A program made the translations under genes and the position numbers. This document shows, piece by piece, positions 23,857-32,236 of a DNA stretch of 64,000 nucleotides. The notes under the pieces are model-generated. The model did not search any database, was not told the origin of the DNA, and worked only from the letters and a program-made list of their open reading frames with translations. Position 1 is the first letter of the stretch. Every line of letters starts with the position of its first letter. The stretch lies in contig CAJUNN010000006.1 in the NCBI GenBank assembly GCA_910587955.1, positions 19,812-83,811 on the forward strand, given 5' to 3'. Source of the DNA: an uncultured Lachnospiraceae bacterium. Lineage in GTDB: Bacteria > Bacillota > Clostridia > Lachnospirales > Lachnospiraceae.

Positions 23857-26291
23857 AACTCTCTTCATTCCGAAAACGAAATTGGAGATTTCTGGTTATT
23901 CTTGTGTCAGGCATGCTGTTCTTTCCGGCCTTTTTTCTGATGGAAAACTATGTAGCCGGGCAGACGGCAAATCCAGCCCTTCGCCTTTGCATCAATGAAG
24001 TCTGCACCCGCAATCCAGGTACGGACACGGAAGGCTATACCTCATATGAAGACTATATTGAGCTCTATAATCCTACGGACCAGGAAATCTCCCTGGAAAA
24101 CATGTACCTTTCCGACACAAAAAAGAATTACACTCTGGCTCCTCTGCCAGAGGACGTAATCGAACCCGGCGGCTATTATGTGCTGTACGCCTCCGGTACT
24201 GCAAAATCCCCGGAGGAGGAATGCTGCCCATCGCTGCCTTTCCGTCTCTCCGGGGAAGAATCCCTGTATCTCTGCTACTGTGAAGAACCTTCCGGAAGTC
24301 CCCTCCGCCTGTTTCTGGCAGACTCCGTCTTTCTTCCGTCCCTTCCTCCCAATGCCGTATACGCCCGGAAGGAAGACGGCGGGAAAGAGTTTGCTGCTAT
24401 GCGCCCTTCTCCCGGATGTTCCAACGGTATTTCTACTCTTGTTTTAAACGAACCTGTATTGTCGGCAGAAAGCGGTTTCTACGAGACCTCCCTCTCCCTT
24501 ACCCTCTCTTCACCAGAGGGCTTTACCGTCCGCTATACCCTGGACGGAAGCGAGCCTTCCTTTGATTCCCCTATTTTCACGGAACCGCTGATCCTATCCG
24601 ATCCCAGCCTTTCGGAAAACCTGTACTCTGCCCGGGAGGATATTGCTGCCCCCTCTGATCCTGTGGATAAAGCCGTAATTCTGCGTGCCGCCGCCTTTGA
24701 CGAAAAGGGCAATTACAGCAATACCGTCACAGCCTCCTATTTTATAGGCTTTTGCGAAAAAGAAGGCTATGATAATATTTCCATTCTCTCTATCACCGCA
24801 GAGCCGGAAGATCTTTTCGGCTCTGACAGAGGTATCTATGTCCTGGGTTCCCGGTATGACGATGCCCGGAACGCCCTCCTGGTTTCCCCGGACATGATCT
24901 GGACACAGCTTCTCGACTACACCAACTACAACCTTTCCGGAGCGGATTCCGAGCGGACCGCCCATCTGGATTTTTTCGATGCGGATCACTCCCTATCCTT
25001 CGCTCAGGAATGCGGAGTCCGCATCCGGGGAAACGAATCCCGGAGCTTCCCCCAGAAAAGCTTTTCCCTCTTTTCCCGCAGCCGCTATGGGGCTAAAACT
25101 TTCACTCCCGATTTTTTTGAAAATGAATTTTCCTCTTCTGATATAATTCTAAATACGGGCCAGGATCTGAAAAAGGTATTTTTCTTTTCCCTGGTGAAAG
25201 ACCGGGAAGCTGCCGTCCAGCAGTATCTCCCCTGCCAGGTATTTCTCAACGGGGAATACTGGGGCATGTACTATCTGATGGAAAAATACTCCGCCGAATG
25301 GATAGGGAACATTTACCATCTGGACCCGGAAAATATCCTTCTTATCAAAGCCACCCGGGAAGTCCAGGACGGTAAACCGGAAGATATTTCCCGATTCCGG
25401 GAACTGCGTGACTATCTAACCCTGGACATGTCTGATCCGGAAATCTATGAACGCCTTCTGGAACAGATGGATATGCAGAGTTTTATTGACTGGATGTGTA
25501 TCAACATTTATATAGGCAACACAGACAGCAAGCCCTTGGGCGGCAATGTTTTTACCTGGCAGACCACTGCTCCCGACGGCAGCAGGTACGGCGACGGGAA
25601 ATGGCGATGGATGCTCTATGATCTGGATTCCTCCCTGGGAGTGGGCATCCAGCTTCCCGATACGCCTGCCTACGCCATTGACTCCTTTACCGAGCATGCC
25701 GGTTTCGCCCCTTGCGGTTTCCTGGACGACGATCCCATGCCTGCCCTGATGGAAAGCGAAGCCTTCCGCCAACAGTTTGTACTCACTTTTATGGATCTGG
25801 CAAACGAAAATTTCCGGGCCTCCAAAGCCTTGGCTCTGCTGGATTCCATAGAATCCCGGTATGCCGGCAGCGCGGACAAAAGCTATGCCAGATGGAACAC
25901 CAATCCTGCAGATCTTCCTTTCCATGAACAGATAGGGGAACTGCGCCAGTTCTTTACAAACCGTTACGAAGCCATTGTCCCCTGCCTTGCCGAACACTTT
26001 TCCCTGGAGGGCAGCCTTGTACCCCTCTCCCTCTCCTCAAACATGCCGCAGGGAGGAAGCGTAACACTGAACACTTTGACGCCGGATTTGGAGGCCGGGG
26101 AATGGACCGGGAATTATTATACGGATTACCCCTTAACCCTTACGGCTGAAGCTTCAGACGGATTTATTTTTCAGGGATGGGAGGTCTCCGGCTCCGCCGT
26201 TACGGCAGGAGAGAATCACTCTGAGAAAATACAGATACGGCTCCGGGATGGGGAAAATCAAGTCCGGGCCATATTTTCAAAACTCCCCTGA
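23853..26291 (+). CDS. CotH-kinase-type surface protein with lamin-tail domain
   Basis: An 812-residue exported protein. There is one N-terminal hydrophobic signal/anchor (about 12-30), then a lamin-tail-like domain (about 40-190; INEVCTRNPG, YEDYIELYNPTDQEISLENM). Next comes a chitobiase-C-like beta domain (about 205-300; VRYTLDGSEPSFDSP) and a CotH domain (about 310-680; CGVRIRGNESRSFPQKSF, a YLMEKYS loop and WRWMLYDLDSSLG, matching the metal-binding DxD/DLD region). A repeat-type beta end follows (FQGWEVSGS). CotH proteins are atypical kinases that phosphorylate secreted or spore-coat proteins. Its target here is unknown. Confidence 0.85.
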   Translation: MKLSSFRKRNWRFLVILVSGMLFFPAFFLMENYVAGQTANPALRLCINEVCTRNPGTDTEGYTSYEDYIELYNPTDQEISLENMYLSDTKKNYTLAPLPEDVIEPGGYYVLYASGTAKSPEEECCPSLPFRLSGEESLYLCYCEEPSGSPLRLFLADSVFLPSLPPNAVYARKEDGGKEFAAMRPSPGCSNGISTLVLNEPVLSAESGFYETSLSLTLSSPEGFTVRYTLDGSEPSFDSPIFTEPLILSDPSLSENLYSAREDIAAPSDPVDKAVILRAAAFDEKGNYSNTVTASYFIGFCEKEGYDNISILSITAEPEDLFGSDRGIYVLGSRYDDARNALLVSPDMIWTQLLDYTNYNLSGADSERTAHLDFFDADHSLSFAQECGVRIRGNESRSFPQKSFSLFSRSRYGAKTFTPDFFENEFSSSDIILNTGQDLKKVFFFSLVKDREAAVQQYLPCQVFLNGEYWGMYYLMEKYSAEWIGNIYHLDPENILLIKATREVQDGKPEDISRFRELRDYLTLDMSDPEIYERLLEQMDMQSFIDWMCINIYIGNTDSKPLGGNVFTWQTTAPDGSRYGDGKWRWMLYDLDSSLGVGIQLPDTPAYAIDSFTEHAGFAPCGFLDDDPMPALMESEAFRQQFVLTFMDLANENFRASKALALLDSIESRYAGSADKSYARWNTNPADLPFHEQIGELRQFFTNRYEAIVPCLAEHFSLEGSLVPLSLSSNMPQGGSVTLNTLTPDLEAGEWTGNYYTDYPLTLTAEASDGFIFQGWEVSGSAVTAGENHSEKIQIRLRDGENQVRAIFSKLP

Positions 26292-26320
26292 CAGAAAATA
26301 CCAGCCCCTTGGACCGCGCC

Positions 26321-26365
26321 AAAAGAGCCCTGCGAAATCTCTTCGCAAGGCTCTTGCATTTTTTA
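26321..26365. terminator. Strong bidirectional terminator
   Basis: A 14-bp stem (26323-26336 with 26342-26355) is followed by gcaTTTTTT on the plus strand. The convergent aldolase/epimerase gene ends at 26363 within the T-run and can use the same hairpin. Confidence 0.85.
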
Positions 26366-27058
26366 TCTCTTAATCTGCCCGTAATAAGCATTTGCCCCAT
26401 GCTTTCTCAGGAAGTGCTTATCCTGAATTACCTGGGGCGCCGGAGCCACGCCCGGCTTCAGAAGCTCCGTGCGGCAGGCCATCTTCGCCACTTCCTCCAG
26501 AACCACTGCGTTGTGTACGGCATTGTCTGCATCCTTGCCCCAGGTAAAGGGACCGTGGTTGGTGCAGAGAACGCCGGGAATGTGCATGGGATTCTTTCCC
26601 CGGAAGGTTTCGATAATCACAAGGCCCGTGTTCTTCTCATACTCCCCGTTAATCTCCTCTTCCGTGAGACTCCTGGCACAGGGAATCTCCCCGTAGAAAT
26701 AGTCTGCATGGGTGGTTCCGTAACAGGGAATACTGCGCCCTGCCTGAGCCCAGGAGGTAGCCCAGGGAGAATGGGTGTGTACAATTCCCCCTACCTCCGG
26801 AAATGCTTTATAGAGTTCCAGATGGGTAGGCGTGTCGGAAGAAGGATTGTAATCACCCTCCACCTTATTGCCGTCCAAATCCATCACCACCATATCTTCC
26901 GGCCTAAGCTCATCGTAATCCACACCGCTGGGTTTGATTACGAACAAGCCGGATGCCCGATCGATTCCGCTGACATTTCCCCATGTATAAGTGATCAGCC
27001 CTCTTCTGGGGAGCTCCATATTTGCTTCATAAACCTGTTTTTTTAATTCTTCCAACAT
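26363..27058 (-). CDS. L-ribulose-5-phosphate 4-epimerase (UlaF/AraD type)
   Basis: A zinc-dependent class II aldolase-fold epimerase of 231 residues converting L-ribulose 5-phosphate to D-xylulose 5-phosphate. Marks are GLITYTWGNVSGI, KPSGVDYDEL, SDTPTHLELYKAF, the zinc HTHSPWAT, and GVLCTNHGPFTWG. Its place after ulaE makes it the last step of ascorbate catabolism, so UlaF is the likely role, although AraD or SgbE would look the same. Confidence 0.9.
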   Translation of the reverse strand: MLEELKKQVYEANMELPRRGLITYTWGNVSGIDRASGLFVIKPSGVDYDELRPEDMVVMDLDGNKVEGDYNPSSDTPTHLELYKAFPEVGGIVHTHSPWATSWAQAGRSIPCYGTTHADYFYGEIPCARSLTEEEINGEYEKNTGLVIIETFRGKNPMHIPGVLCTNHGPFTWGKDADNAVHNAVVLEEVAKMACRTELLKPGVAPAPQVIQDKHFLRKHGANAYYGQIKR

Positions 27059-27060
27059 TT

Positions 27061-27909
27061 CTATTCATTCTCCTTTTTATCCAATAATGCCCGCATGGTA
27101 CGGTTGGCAAAGGAAAGATCCTCTCTCCAGTTCTCCTTGCCCAGATACCAAAATTCCGTTACAAATTTCCGTACTCCCATAGCCCAGGCCGTATCAATCA
27201 TGGCCGGGAAATCTACCTGGCCCTCTCCGTACATCATATCCCGGAATTTACCCGGAACCGTCTCTTTCAGGTGCATAGCTACAATATGCCCCTGACAGCT
27301 TCCTAAATCCTCCTGTACGTCCGTTCCATAGGAAAGCGCCGCATTGTTGATATTGCCGCAGTCGGGATAAACGTTCAAATACACAGAATTTATCTGTTTT
27401 ACATAATTCATGGATTTCCCGCAGGTATTCATAAACTCTGTTTCCATGGTTTCAAAACCCATAAGAACCCCTGCTTTGGCTGCCATCCAGGTACATTTTT
27501 TCAGGTTCTCCCCAAACCGGGCCACTGTCTCCGGCGTGGACTCGTCATAATAAACGTCATAACCTGCAAGCTGGATAATGCGCACGCCCAGATCATCGGC
27601 CAGCTGGATGGCTTTCTCCATAATCTCCATCCCTCGGGCACATACGGCCGGGTCGCTGCTGCCGATGGGGTATTTCCGGTGGCCGGACAGACACATGGTG
27701 CGGATAGGAATCCCCTCCTCATACATGGTCTTTACCAACTCCAGACGCTCCTCCTTCGTCCACTCCAGACGCGCCAGTTTTTCATCCGTCTCATCAATAC
27801 TGATTTCCACGAAATCATAGCCAGCCTCCTTCGCCGCCGTAAGTTTCTCCTTCCAGGTCAGATCTTTGGGCATGGCTTTCTCATATAAACCGATTGTATA
27901 AGCACTCAT
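27061..27909 (-). CDS. ulaE: L-ribulose-5-phosphate 3-epimerase UlaE
   Basis: A TIM-barrel L-xylulose-5-phosphate 3-epimerase of 282 residues. It opens IGLYEKAMPKDLTWKEKL and contains DFVEISIDETDEKLARL, MCLSGHRKYPIGS, VRIIQLAGYDVYYD and HLKETVPGKFRDMMYGEGQV, which closely match UlaE/SgbU proteins. It gives L-ribulose 5-phosphate for the next gene, from which it is separated by 2 bp. Confidence 0.92.
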   Translation of the reverse strand: MSAYTIGLYEKAMPKDLTWKEKLTAAKEAGYDFVEISIDETDEKLARLEWTKEERLELVKTMYEEGIPIRTMCLSGHRKYPIGSSDPAVCARGMEIMEKAIQLADDLGVRIIQLAGYDVYYDESTPETVARFGENLKKCTWMAAKAGVLMGFETMETEFMNTCGKSMNYVKQINSVYLNVYPDCGNINNAALSYGTDVQEDLGSCQGHIVAMHLKETVPGKFRDMMYGEGQVDFPAMIDTAWAMGVRKFVTEFWYLGKENWREDLSFANRTMRALLDKKENE

Positions 27910-27927
27910 TTCAGCATCCTTCCCGCC

Positions 27928-28974
27928 CTACAGGCTTTCGATCTCATAGAAAGCAATCTCGTCAATCTCCCGGTTGGTGGACACCAGGCCCGCTTTGCCA
28001 TCTTTTGGGTACACCCGCACATTAGCCGGTCCTACGTCACTGTCCAGGACTTCCATCACATAACCGCTTCCGTCATAAGTACATGCCAGCAGATCCCTGC
28101 GTCCTTTCCGGTGGCCGATAATGGCCGCACCCTTCCCATAGATTTCCGCTCCCCAAATGCCGTGGGCAAATTCATAAGACTCCTCAAAGGTATGAATACA
28201 GGTATATGCTCCCTCCACCTTTTTATAAATCTTAACCGTATCTCCATGGAAGGGAGTCATCACCAGCATCTCCAACTCCCCATCCCCGTCAAAGTCCGCA
28301 AAGGTCATATCGCTGGCCGCATCTCCCGTAAGGGTCTCCACACTCCAGCTGCCGCCCTGTGCCAAAGGAGGCGTCACCTTGAAAATCCCGTTGTCCGCAG
28401 CCACCGCCGCCCAGACACCATCCGCCTCTTCTACCCGGCAGTACCCGTGGTTTTTCAGAAGGCCTTCCTTCAGCGACGTCAGTTTCAGGGGATGCTCCCC
28501 ATCTACGCTGCTTAAATCTTTCGGAAGTTCTCCCACCCAGATTTTTCCCGGACTGCTCCAGTCATCCTTCTCCTCATGGCCGGACTTCAGCGTGCAGGCA
28601 ATGAGATAGTTCACACCGCCGGCAGTCAGTACATCAAAGCGGTGTACAAAAGGAAGCTCTGCCATAGTCCGGATCTCCCAGTCGTCTTTTCCCCTGGGAG
28701 AGGCCAGAACAATCTTTGCCTCCTTGGAATCATTGGGGGAGTAGAACTTGTGAGTGGCAAGAAATTCCCCGTTGCTGCCCGGAACCTGCACCATAGTCAT
28801 GGTGCCGCCCGGTCCTTCCCAGACAGTCTCCTCCAAGTTCCCGTCCAAATCAAACATCAGACACTTATTTACCTTCTCCGCCGCAACCAGCAGATGTTCC
28901 GCCCCATTGTAAGACAGGGGACAGATGGAATAGCATTTCTCCAGTTCATGTGTCCTGATTTTGTTAATTTTCAT
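27928..28974 (-). CDS. Predicted beta-propeller protein in ascorbate locus, function unknown
   Basis: A 348-residue protein with no signal peptide or membrane segment. The sequence alternates short beta strands and turns in repeated blocks (LLVAAEKVNKCLMFDLDGN; YLIACTLKSGHEEKDDW; a single VCBS/FG-GAP-like calcium loop ADFDGDGELEM; AAIIGHRKGRRDLLACT), suggesting a propeller. It sits between the DeoR regulator and ulaE in a tight cluster (9 and 18 bp gaps), so it likely takes part in ascorbate-derived sugar acid metabolism. I do not recognise a characterised enzyme. Confidence 0.6.
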   Translation of the reverse strand: MKINKIRTHELEKCYSICPLSYNGAEHLLVAAEKVNKCLMFDLDGNLEETVWEGPGGTMTMVQVPGSNGEFLATHKFYSPNDSKEAKIVLASPRGKDDWEIRTMAELPFVHRFDVLTAGGVNYLIACTLKSGHEEKDDWSSPGKIWVGELPKDLSSVDGEHPLKLTSLKEGLLKNHGYCRVEEADGVWAAVAADNGIFKVTPPLAQGGSWSVETLTGDAASDMTFADFDGDGELEMLVMTPFHGDTVKIYKKVEGAYTCIHTFEESYEFAHGIWGAEIYGKGAAIIGHRKGRRDLLACTYDGSGYVMEVLDSDVGPANVRVYPKDGKAGLVSTNREIDEIAFYEIESL

Positions 28975-28983
28975 TGTATTCTC

Positions 28984-29748
28984 CTAATCTACCTGGTGTA
29001 CCCAGGCGCCTCTTTCCCGGAACTCCCGGACCAGCTGTATGGGTGCATCCTTATCCGTAATGATATTGGCGATCAGTTCCGGCGGACAGGAAACAAAGCT
29101 GCTTCTCTTCCCGAACTTGGAACAGTCCGCCAAAATGTAGGACGCCTTGCTGACCCGTTCAAACATCATCTGATTCAGATTGACCTCATTGAGCAGTTCC
29201 GTTGTCATCCCTGTATCCGGGCAGAGCCCGCCGCATCCCATAAAGCTTTTTCGCGCTGTCACCTGTGTCAGGTTATTCATGGCAAAATCTCCTACCATTG
29301 CACCCTTCACATAGCGGAGCTCTCCGCCCAGCAGGACTACCGTAGCCTGGGATGGATTTTTTTCATTGATAATATTTCCGTTATTTGTTATAATCGTTAC
29401 ATTTCTGCTGGTAATGTACTTTACCATAGCCAGGGCCGTCGAGCTGGTATTAATAAAAATACTGTCTCCGTCTTCTACCAGACTCGCCGCGTATCTGGCG
29501 ATTTTCTCCTTCCGGAAAAGTCTTGGGTTCTCCCCATTGCCCTCGCCAACCTGATTGCTGTTCCGGGCGCCTCCGTAAAAGCGCTCCAGCAGCCTGTGAT
29601 CTTCCAGAAATTGGAGATCCCTCCGAATAGTCAAGGGAGATACCTGGAATTTCTCCGCCAGGTGATTCACCGTCACATCGCCGTTTTCACGAACGATTTC
29701 CAATACTTTTTCTCTCCGGCTGTTTACAATCGAACGACTCATCTTCAT
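28984..29748 (-). CDS. DeoR-family transcriptional regulator (UlaR-like)
   Basis: A 254-residue repressor. The N-terminal helix-turn-helix (REKVLEIVRENGDVTVNHLAEKFQVS, LTIRRDLQFLE) and the C-terminal DeoR sensor domain (DGDSIFINTSSTA, TNNGNI, DCSKFGKRSSF) are typical. Its place between the ula PTS and catabolic genes points to control of this locus, with an ascorbate phosphate as ligand. Start at 29748, with GAGGGG upstream. Confidence 0.9.
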   Translation of the reverse strand: MKMSRSIVNSRREKVLEIVRENGDVTVNHLAEKFQVSPLTIRRDLQFLEDHRLLERFYGGARNSNQVGEGNGENPRLFRKEKIARYAASLVEDGDSIFINTSSTALAMVKYITSRNVTIITNNGNIINEKNPSQATVVLLGGELRYVKGAMVGDFAMNNLTQVTARKSFMGCGGLCPDTGMTTELLNEVNLNQMMFERVSKASYILADCSKFGKRSSFVSCPPELIANIITDKDAPIQLVREFRERGAWVHQVD

Positions 29749-29794
29749 GGTTTTCCCCTCCCCGCCACAAAGGTTTCTAAGCCGCAGACAGCAA

Positions 29795-29815
29795 AAAGAA
29801 CGCTCTGCGCTCTTT
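29795..29815 (-). terminator. Intrinsic terminator after the ula PTS genes
   Basis: On the minus strand AAAGAGCGC pairs with GCGTTCTTT (one wobble) and is followed by TTTTT. It separates the UlaB gene from the DeoR regulator, giving two transcription units in the locus. Confidence 0.65.
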
Positions 29816-29831
29816 CTACTGTCATGAATAC

Positions 29832-29875
29832 AAGGGTTATCCCCAAAATCCCACCGGATTCCGAGAATAACCCCT
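29832..29875. repeat. Long inverted repeat before the ula terminator
   Basis: Arms aagggttat (29832-29840) and ataacccct (29867-29875) enclose a second short stem (aatc/gatt). Together they form an extended hairpin directly downstream of the UlaB gene. It lacks a U-tract on the minus strand, so it probably protects the mRNA end or assists the terminator. Confidence 0.5.
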
Positions 29876-29896
29876 CGCTTTCTTTTTTTCAGCCGC

Positions 29897-30193
29897 TTAA
29901 TCCAGAGGAACGCCGGATTCTTTCAATTTCTCCTCCATCTCAGCCTGAGACATTACATTCTTCAGGCCAATGACGGTCGTTCCCTTTTTTTCCGCATCCT
30001 TAAACATCGAAATAAAATTCAGCGGACAGAAAACCACATCAAACTGGCTTGCAGCACTCTTGCCCTCAGATAAGGAACAATGATGCAGCTTTCCTACTTT
30101 CAGCCCCAGAGACTTTATCACCTTCTCCGTGGTCATCTTCATCATCAGACTTGTCCCTGCGCCATTTGCACAGCAAACTAAAATGTTCAACAT
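29897..30193 (-). CDS. ulaB: PTS ascorbate-specific EIIB (UlaB/SgaB)
   Basis: A 98-residue cytosolic EIIB of the ascorbate-galactitol family. The loop LVCCANGAGTSLMM near the N-terminus carries the phospho-Cys (Cys8 by the CxxGxGTS pattern), followed by the alternating alpha/beta fold. It transfers phosphate to L-ascorbate during uptake. It lies 43 bp after the broken IIC gene. Confidence 0.9.
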   Translation of the reverse strand: MLNILVCCANGAGTSLMMKMTTEKVIKSLGLKVGKLHHCSLSEGKSAASQFDVVFCPLNFISMFKDAEKKGTTVIGLKNVMSQAEMEEKLKESGVPLD

Positions 30194-30236
30194 CTCTTTT
30201 TTTCCTCCAATATCTTAAATTATAACAGCAGTTTAA

Positions 30237-31724
30237 TCAGCCTTTCTTAGCCTTCAGCTCCTTGTATGCCTCGTAATCTTCTGTCATCAAGAAATAACCT
30301 TCTTTGTCCTTCCTGTACTGCATCTGGGGAATCGCCAGGAGCGCGACAACCACAACCGCAAGGCCCACATAGCTTAAATACTTCATCAGAACCGTGAACA
30401 CCGGCCATACTACCGCCCAGTCCCACATGCCTAAGTATCCCCCGTAGGCTGCCATTCCAACCCAGCTTGCGATAACCGCAGAGCCGAATACCTGGCAGAG
30501 TCCGGAGATGAACGGCAAGATGATTGCTGCCTTAAGACCGCCCTTGTTATTAGCATACACCGCAATCGTCGCATTGTCAAAGAATACCGGAACAAATCCT
30601 GCAATTACAAGCACGGGGCTCTTCAAAAGAATCAATGCGCCGATTGCCAGGAATTGTCCCACTGCGCCTGCCAGAAATCCGATAGGCACTGCGTTGGGAG
30701 AACCAAAGCCGTAGGATACCGCACAGTCAACACCGGGTACGGAACCGGGAAGAAGTTTATTGGCAATACCCTGGAAGGAATTGGTCAGCTCCGTTACAAA
30801 GGTGCGGACACCCAACTGCAGAATCGCCAGATATACGGCAAAGTTCAGACAGGTAGTCAGGATGTAGAACAAAAAGCTTGCATTCTCTCCCAGGAATCCG
30901 GCTTCCACCAGGTAATCACGGCCCAGAAGCAGCAAAATCGCGCCGAAGAACAGAATCATCAGTAATGCCGTACATACCATATTCTCGTTAAACATAGACA
31001 TGAATCCCGGAAGTTCCAAATCCTCCAGCTTCTTGGACTCTTTCTTGCCGTCCTTGCCTTTTCCCATCTTCTCCGCAATTCAGGAGAACAAGGCTACTGC
31101 AAACATCTGCTGATGCGCCAGGCAGAAGCCTGCGCCGTCCGTCAGTTCCTGGGTGGGTTTGATGGTCAGGTTGGAGCCCACTGCCCAGTAGCAGCCGAGA
31201 ACCAGCGCCATAACGATGAGAATCGCCGTGTTGTTATTGCTGGAAGCCAGCGCCGGAAGGGCAAACAGGATGAGCCAATATGCGGTAGATGCCTGCTGGA
31301 CCTGTACATGCCCTGTGGTAAACAAGGCGCGCAGTTTCGTAAGTTTGCTGAAACGTACCAGCAGAATGTTTACGATAAACGCAATCAGCAGGAGCATCAT
31401 CACCTGGGAGAAGGATTTTCCAAAAACCTCTTCCACACCTGCAGTCACTGCGTTCTGGCCGAAATATGGGTCAATAACCATGGCGTCCAGGTTAAAGCGA
31501 TCCTTCAGTCCTACCAGTACCGGCCGGAAATTGCTTACCAGTCCGCCGGAACCCACAGCCAGAATCATGTAGCCTACTACAGCTTTGATGGTGCCACCCA
31601 ACACATCATACCAGGGTTTCTTCAGAAGCACATAGCCCAGCAGAACAATCAAGCCGATCATCCATGCCGGCTGCTGCAAAATATTTGTAGCAAAATATGA
31701 CCACGCATTCATCAAAAAATTCAT
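30237..31724 (-). pseudogene. ulaA: PTS ascorbate EIIC (UlaA/SgaT) split by an in-frame TGA
   Basis: The ascorbate permease reads continuously in one frame from 31724 to 30237 (about 495 codons, family size about 450-490), except for a TGA at 31080-31082, codon 215. Upstream, the 214-residue piece (31080-31724) ends FCLAHQQMFAVALFS. Downstream, the frame continues with IAEKMGKGKDGKK and the rest of the transporter; a 276-residue piece from ATG 31067 is open. Homologous permeases are expected to have an aromatic residue, probably Trp, here, so TGG to TGA is the simplest explanation. The internal ATG has only a weak GGAG site. It could be a real null allele, a sequencing error or an expressed two-piece protein. 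Confidence 0.8.
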
Positions 31725-31745
31725 ACAAATCCTCCCTTAGTTAAA

Positions 31746-32213
31746 CTATTCGTTTTTTCCGTCCAGATACTTCTCCTGAAGCTTCAGCAAGTCATCCGGC
31801 CCTTTTGCCTCCAGAAGTTCTGTCACAAGCTCCTCGTTCATCAGCATCTCCGACAGACGCATCATATTGTTTAAGTGCTGCTCCGGGTTGCAGGAAGCCA
31901 GTGTAAAGAACAGCCGCGCATCCTTCTCCGGATCTTCCGGATCGAAGCTGACCGGTTTCTCCAGCTTCATAAAGCCAATCGCCGTCTTGTTGACGCCCAC
32001 TGCGCCTTCCTGGGAATGAGGCATAGCCACGTTTGGCATAATCACAATGTAAGGCCCGTACTTGCGGACACATTCCACAATATCCTGCCCGTAATTGGAG
32101 CCAACCGTTCCGTCTGCCTCCAGGGATTTGCAGCTCATCAAAATGGCTTCCTCCCAGTCCTTTGCCTCCCGGGCAAAGAGATAATGATTCATCTCTACAA
32201 ATTCTCTTAACAC
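31746..32213 (-). CDS. ulaC: PTS ascorbate EIIA (UlaC)
   Basis: A 155-residue EIIA of the fructose/mannitol-type fold used by ascorbate systems. The phospho-His is in VAMPHSQ (His66), with GVNKTAIGFMKLEKPV after it and a helical end. It receives phosphate from HPr and passes it to UlaB. It lies 23 bp after ulaG and 21 bp before ulaA. Confidence 0.9.
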   Translation of the reverse strand: MLREFVEMNHYLFAREAKDWEEAILMSCKSLEADGTVGSNYGQDIVECVRKYGPYIVIMPNVAMPHSQEGAVGVNKTAIGFMKLEKPVSFDPEDPEKDARLFFTLASCNPEQHLNNMMRLSEMLMNEELVTELLEAKGPDDLLKLQEKYLDGKNE

Positions 32214-32236
32214 AGCTTTTCTCCTTCTTTCTTAAT

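Noticed and set aside
29832..29875. Long hairpin as the main ula terminator
   Set aside because: No T-run follows it on the minus strand; the smaller hairpin at 29795-29815 has one and fits better.
31080..31082. TGA read as selenocysteine in the ascorbate permease
   Set aside because: No hairpin resembling a bacterial SECIS element is evident directly downstream, homologues are expected to have an aromatic residue here, and transporters of this family are not selenoproteins.
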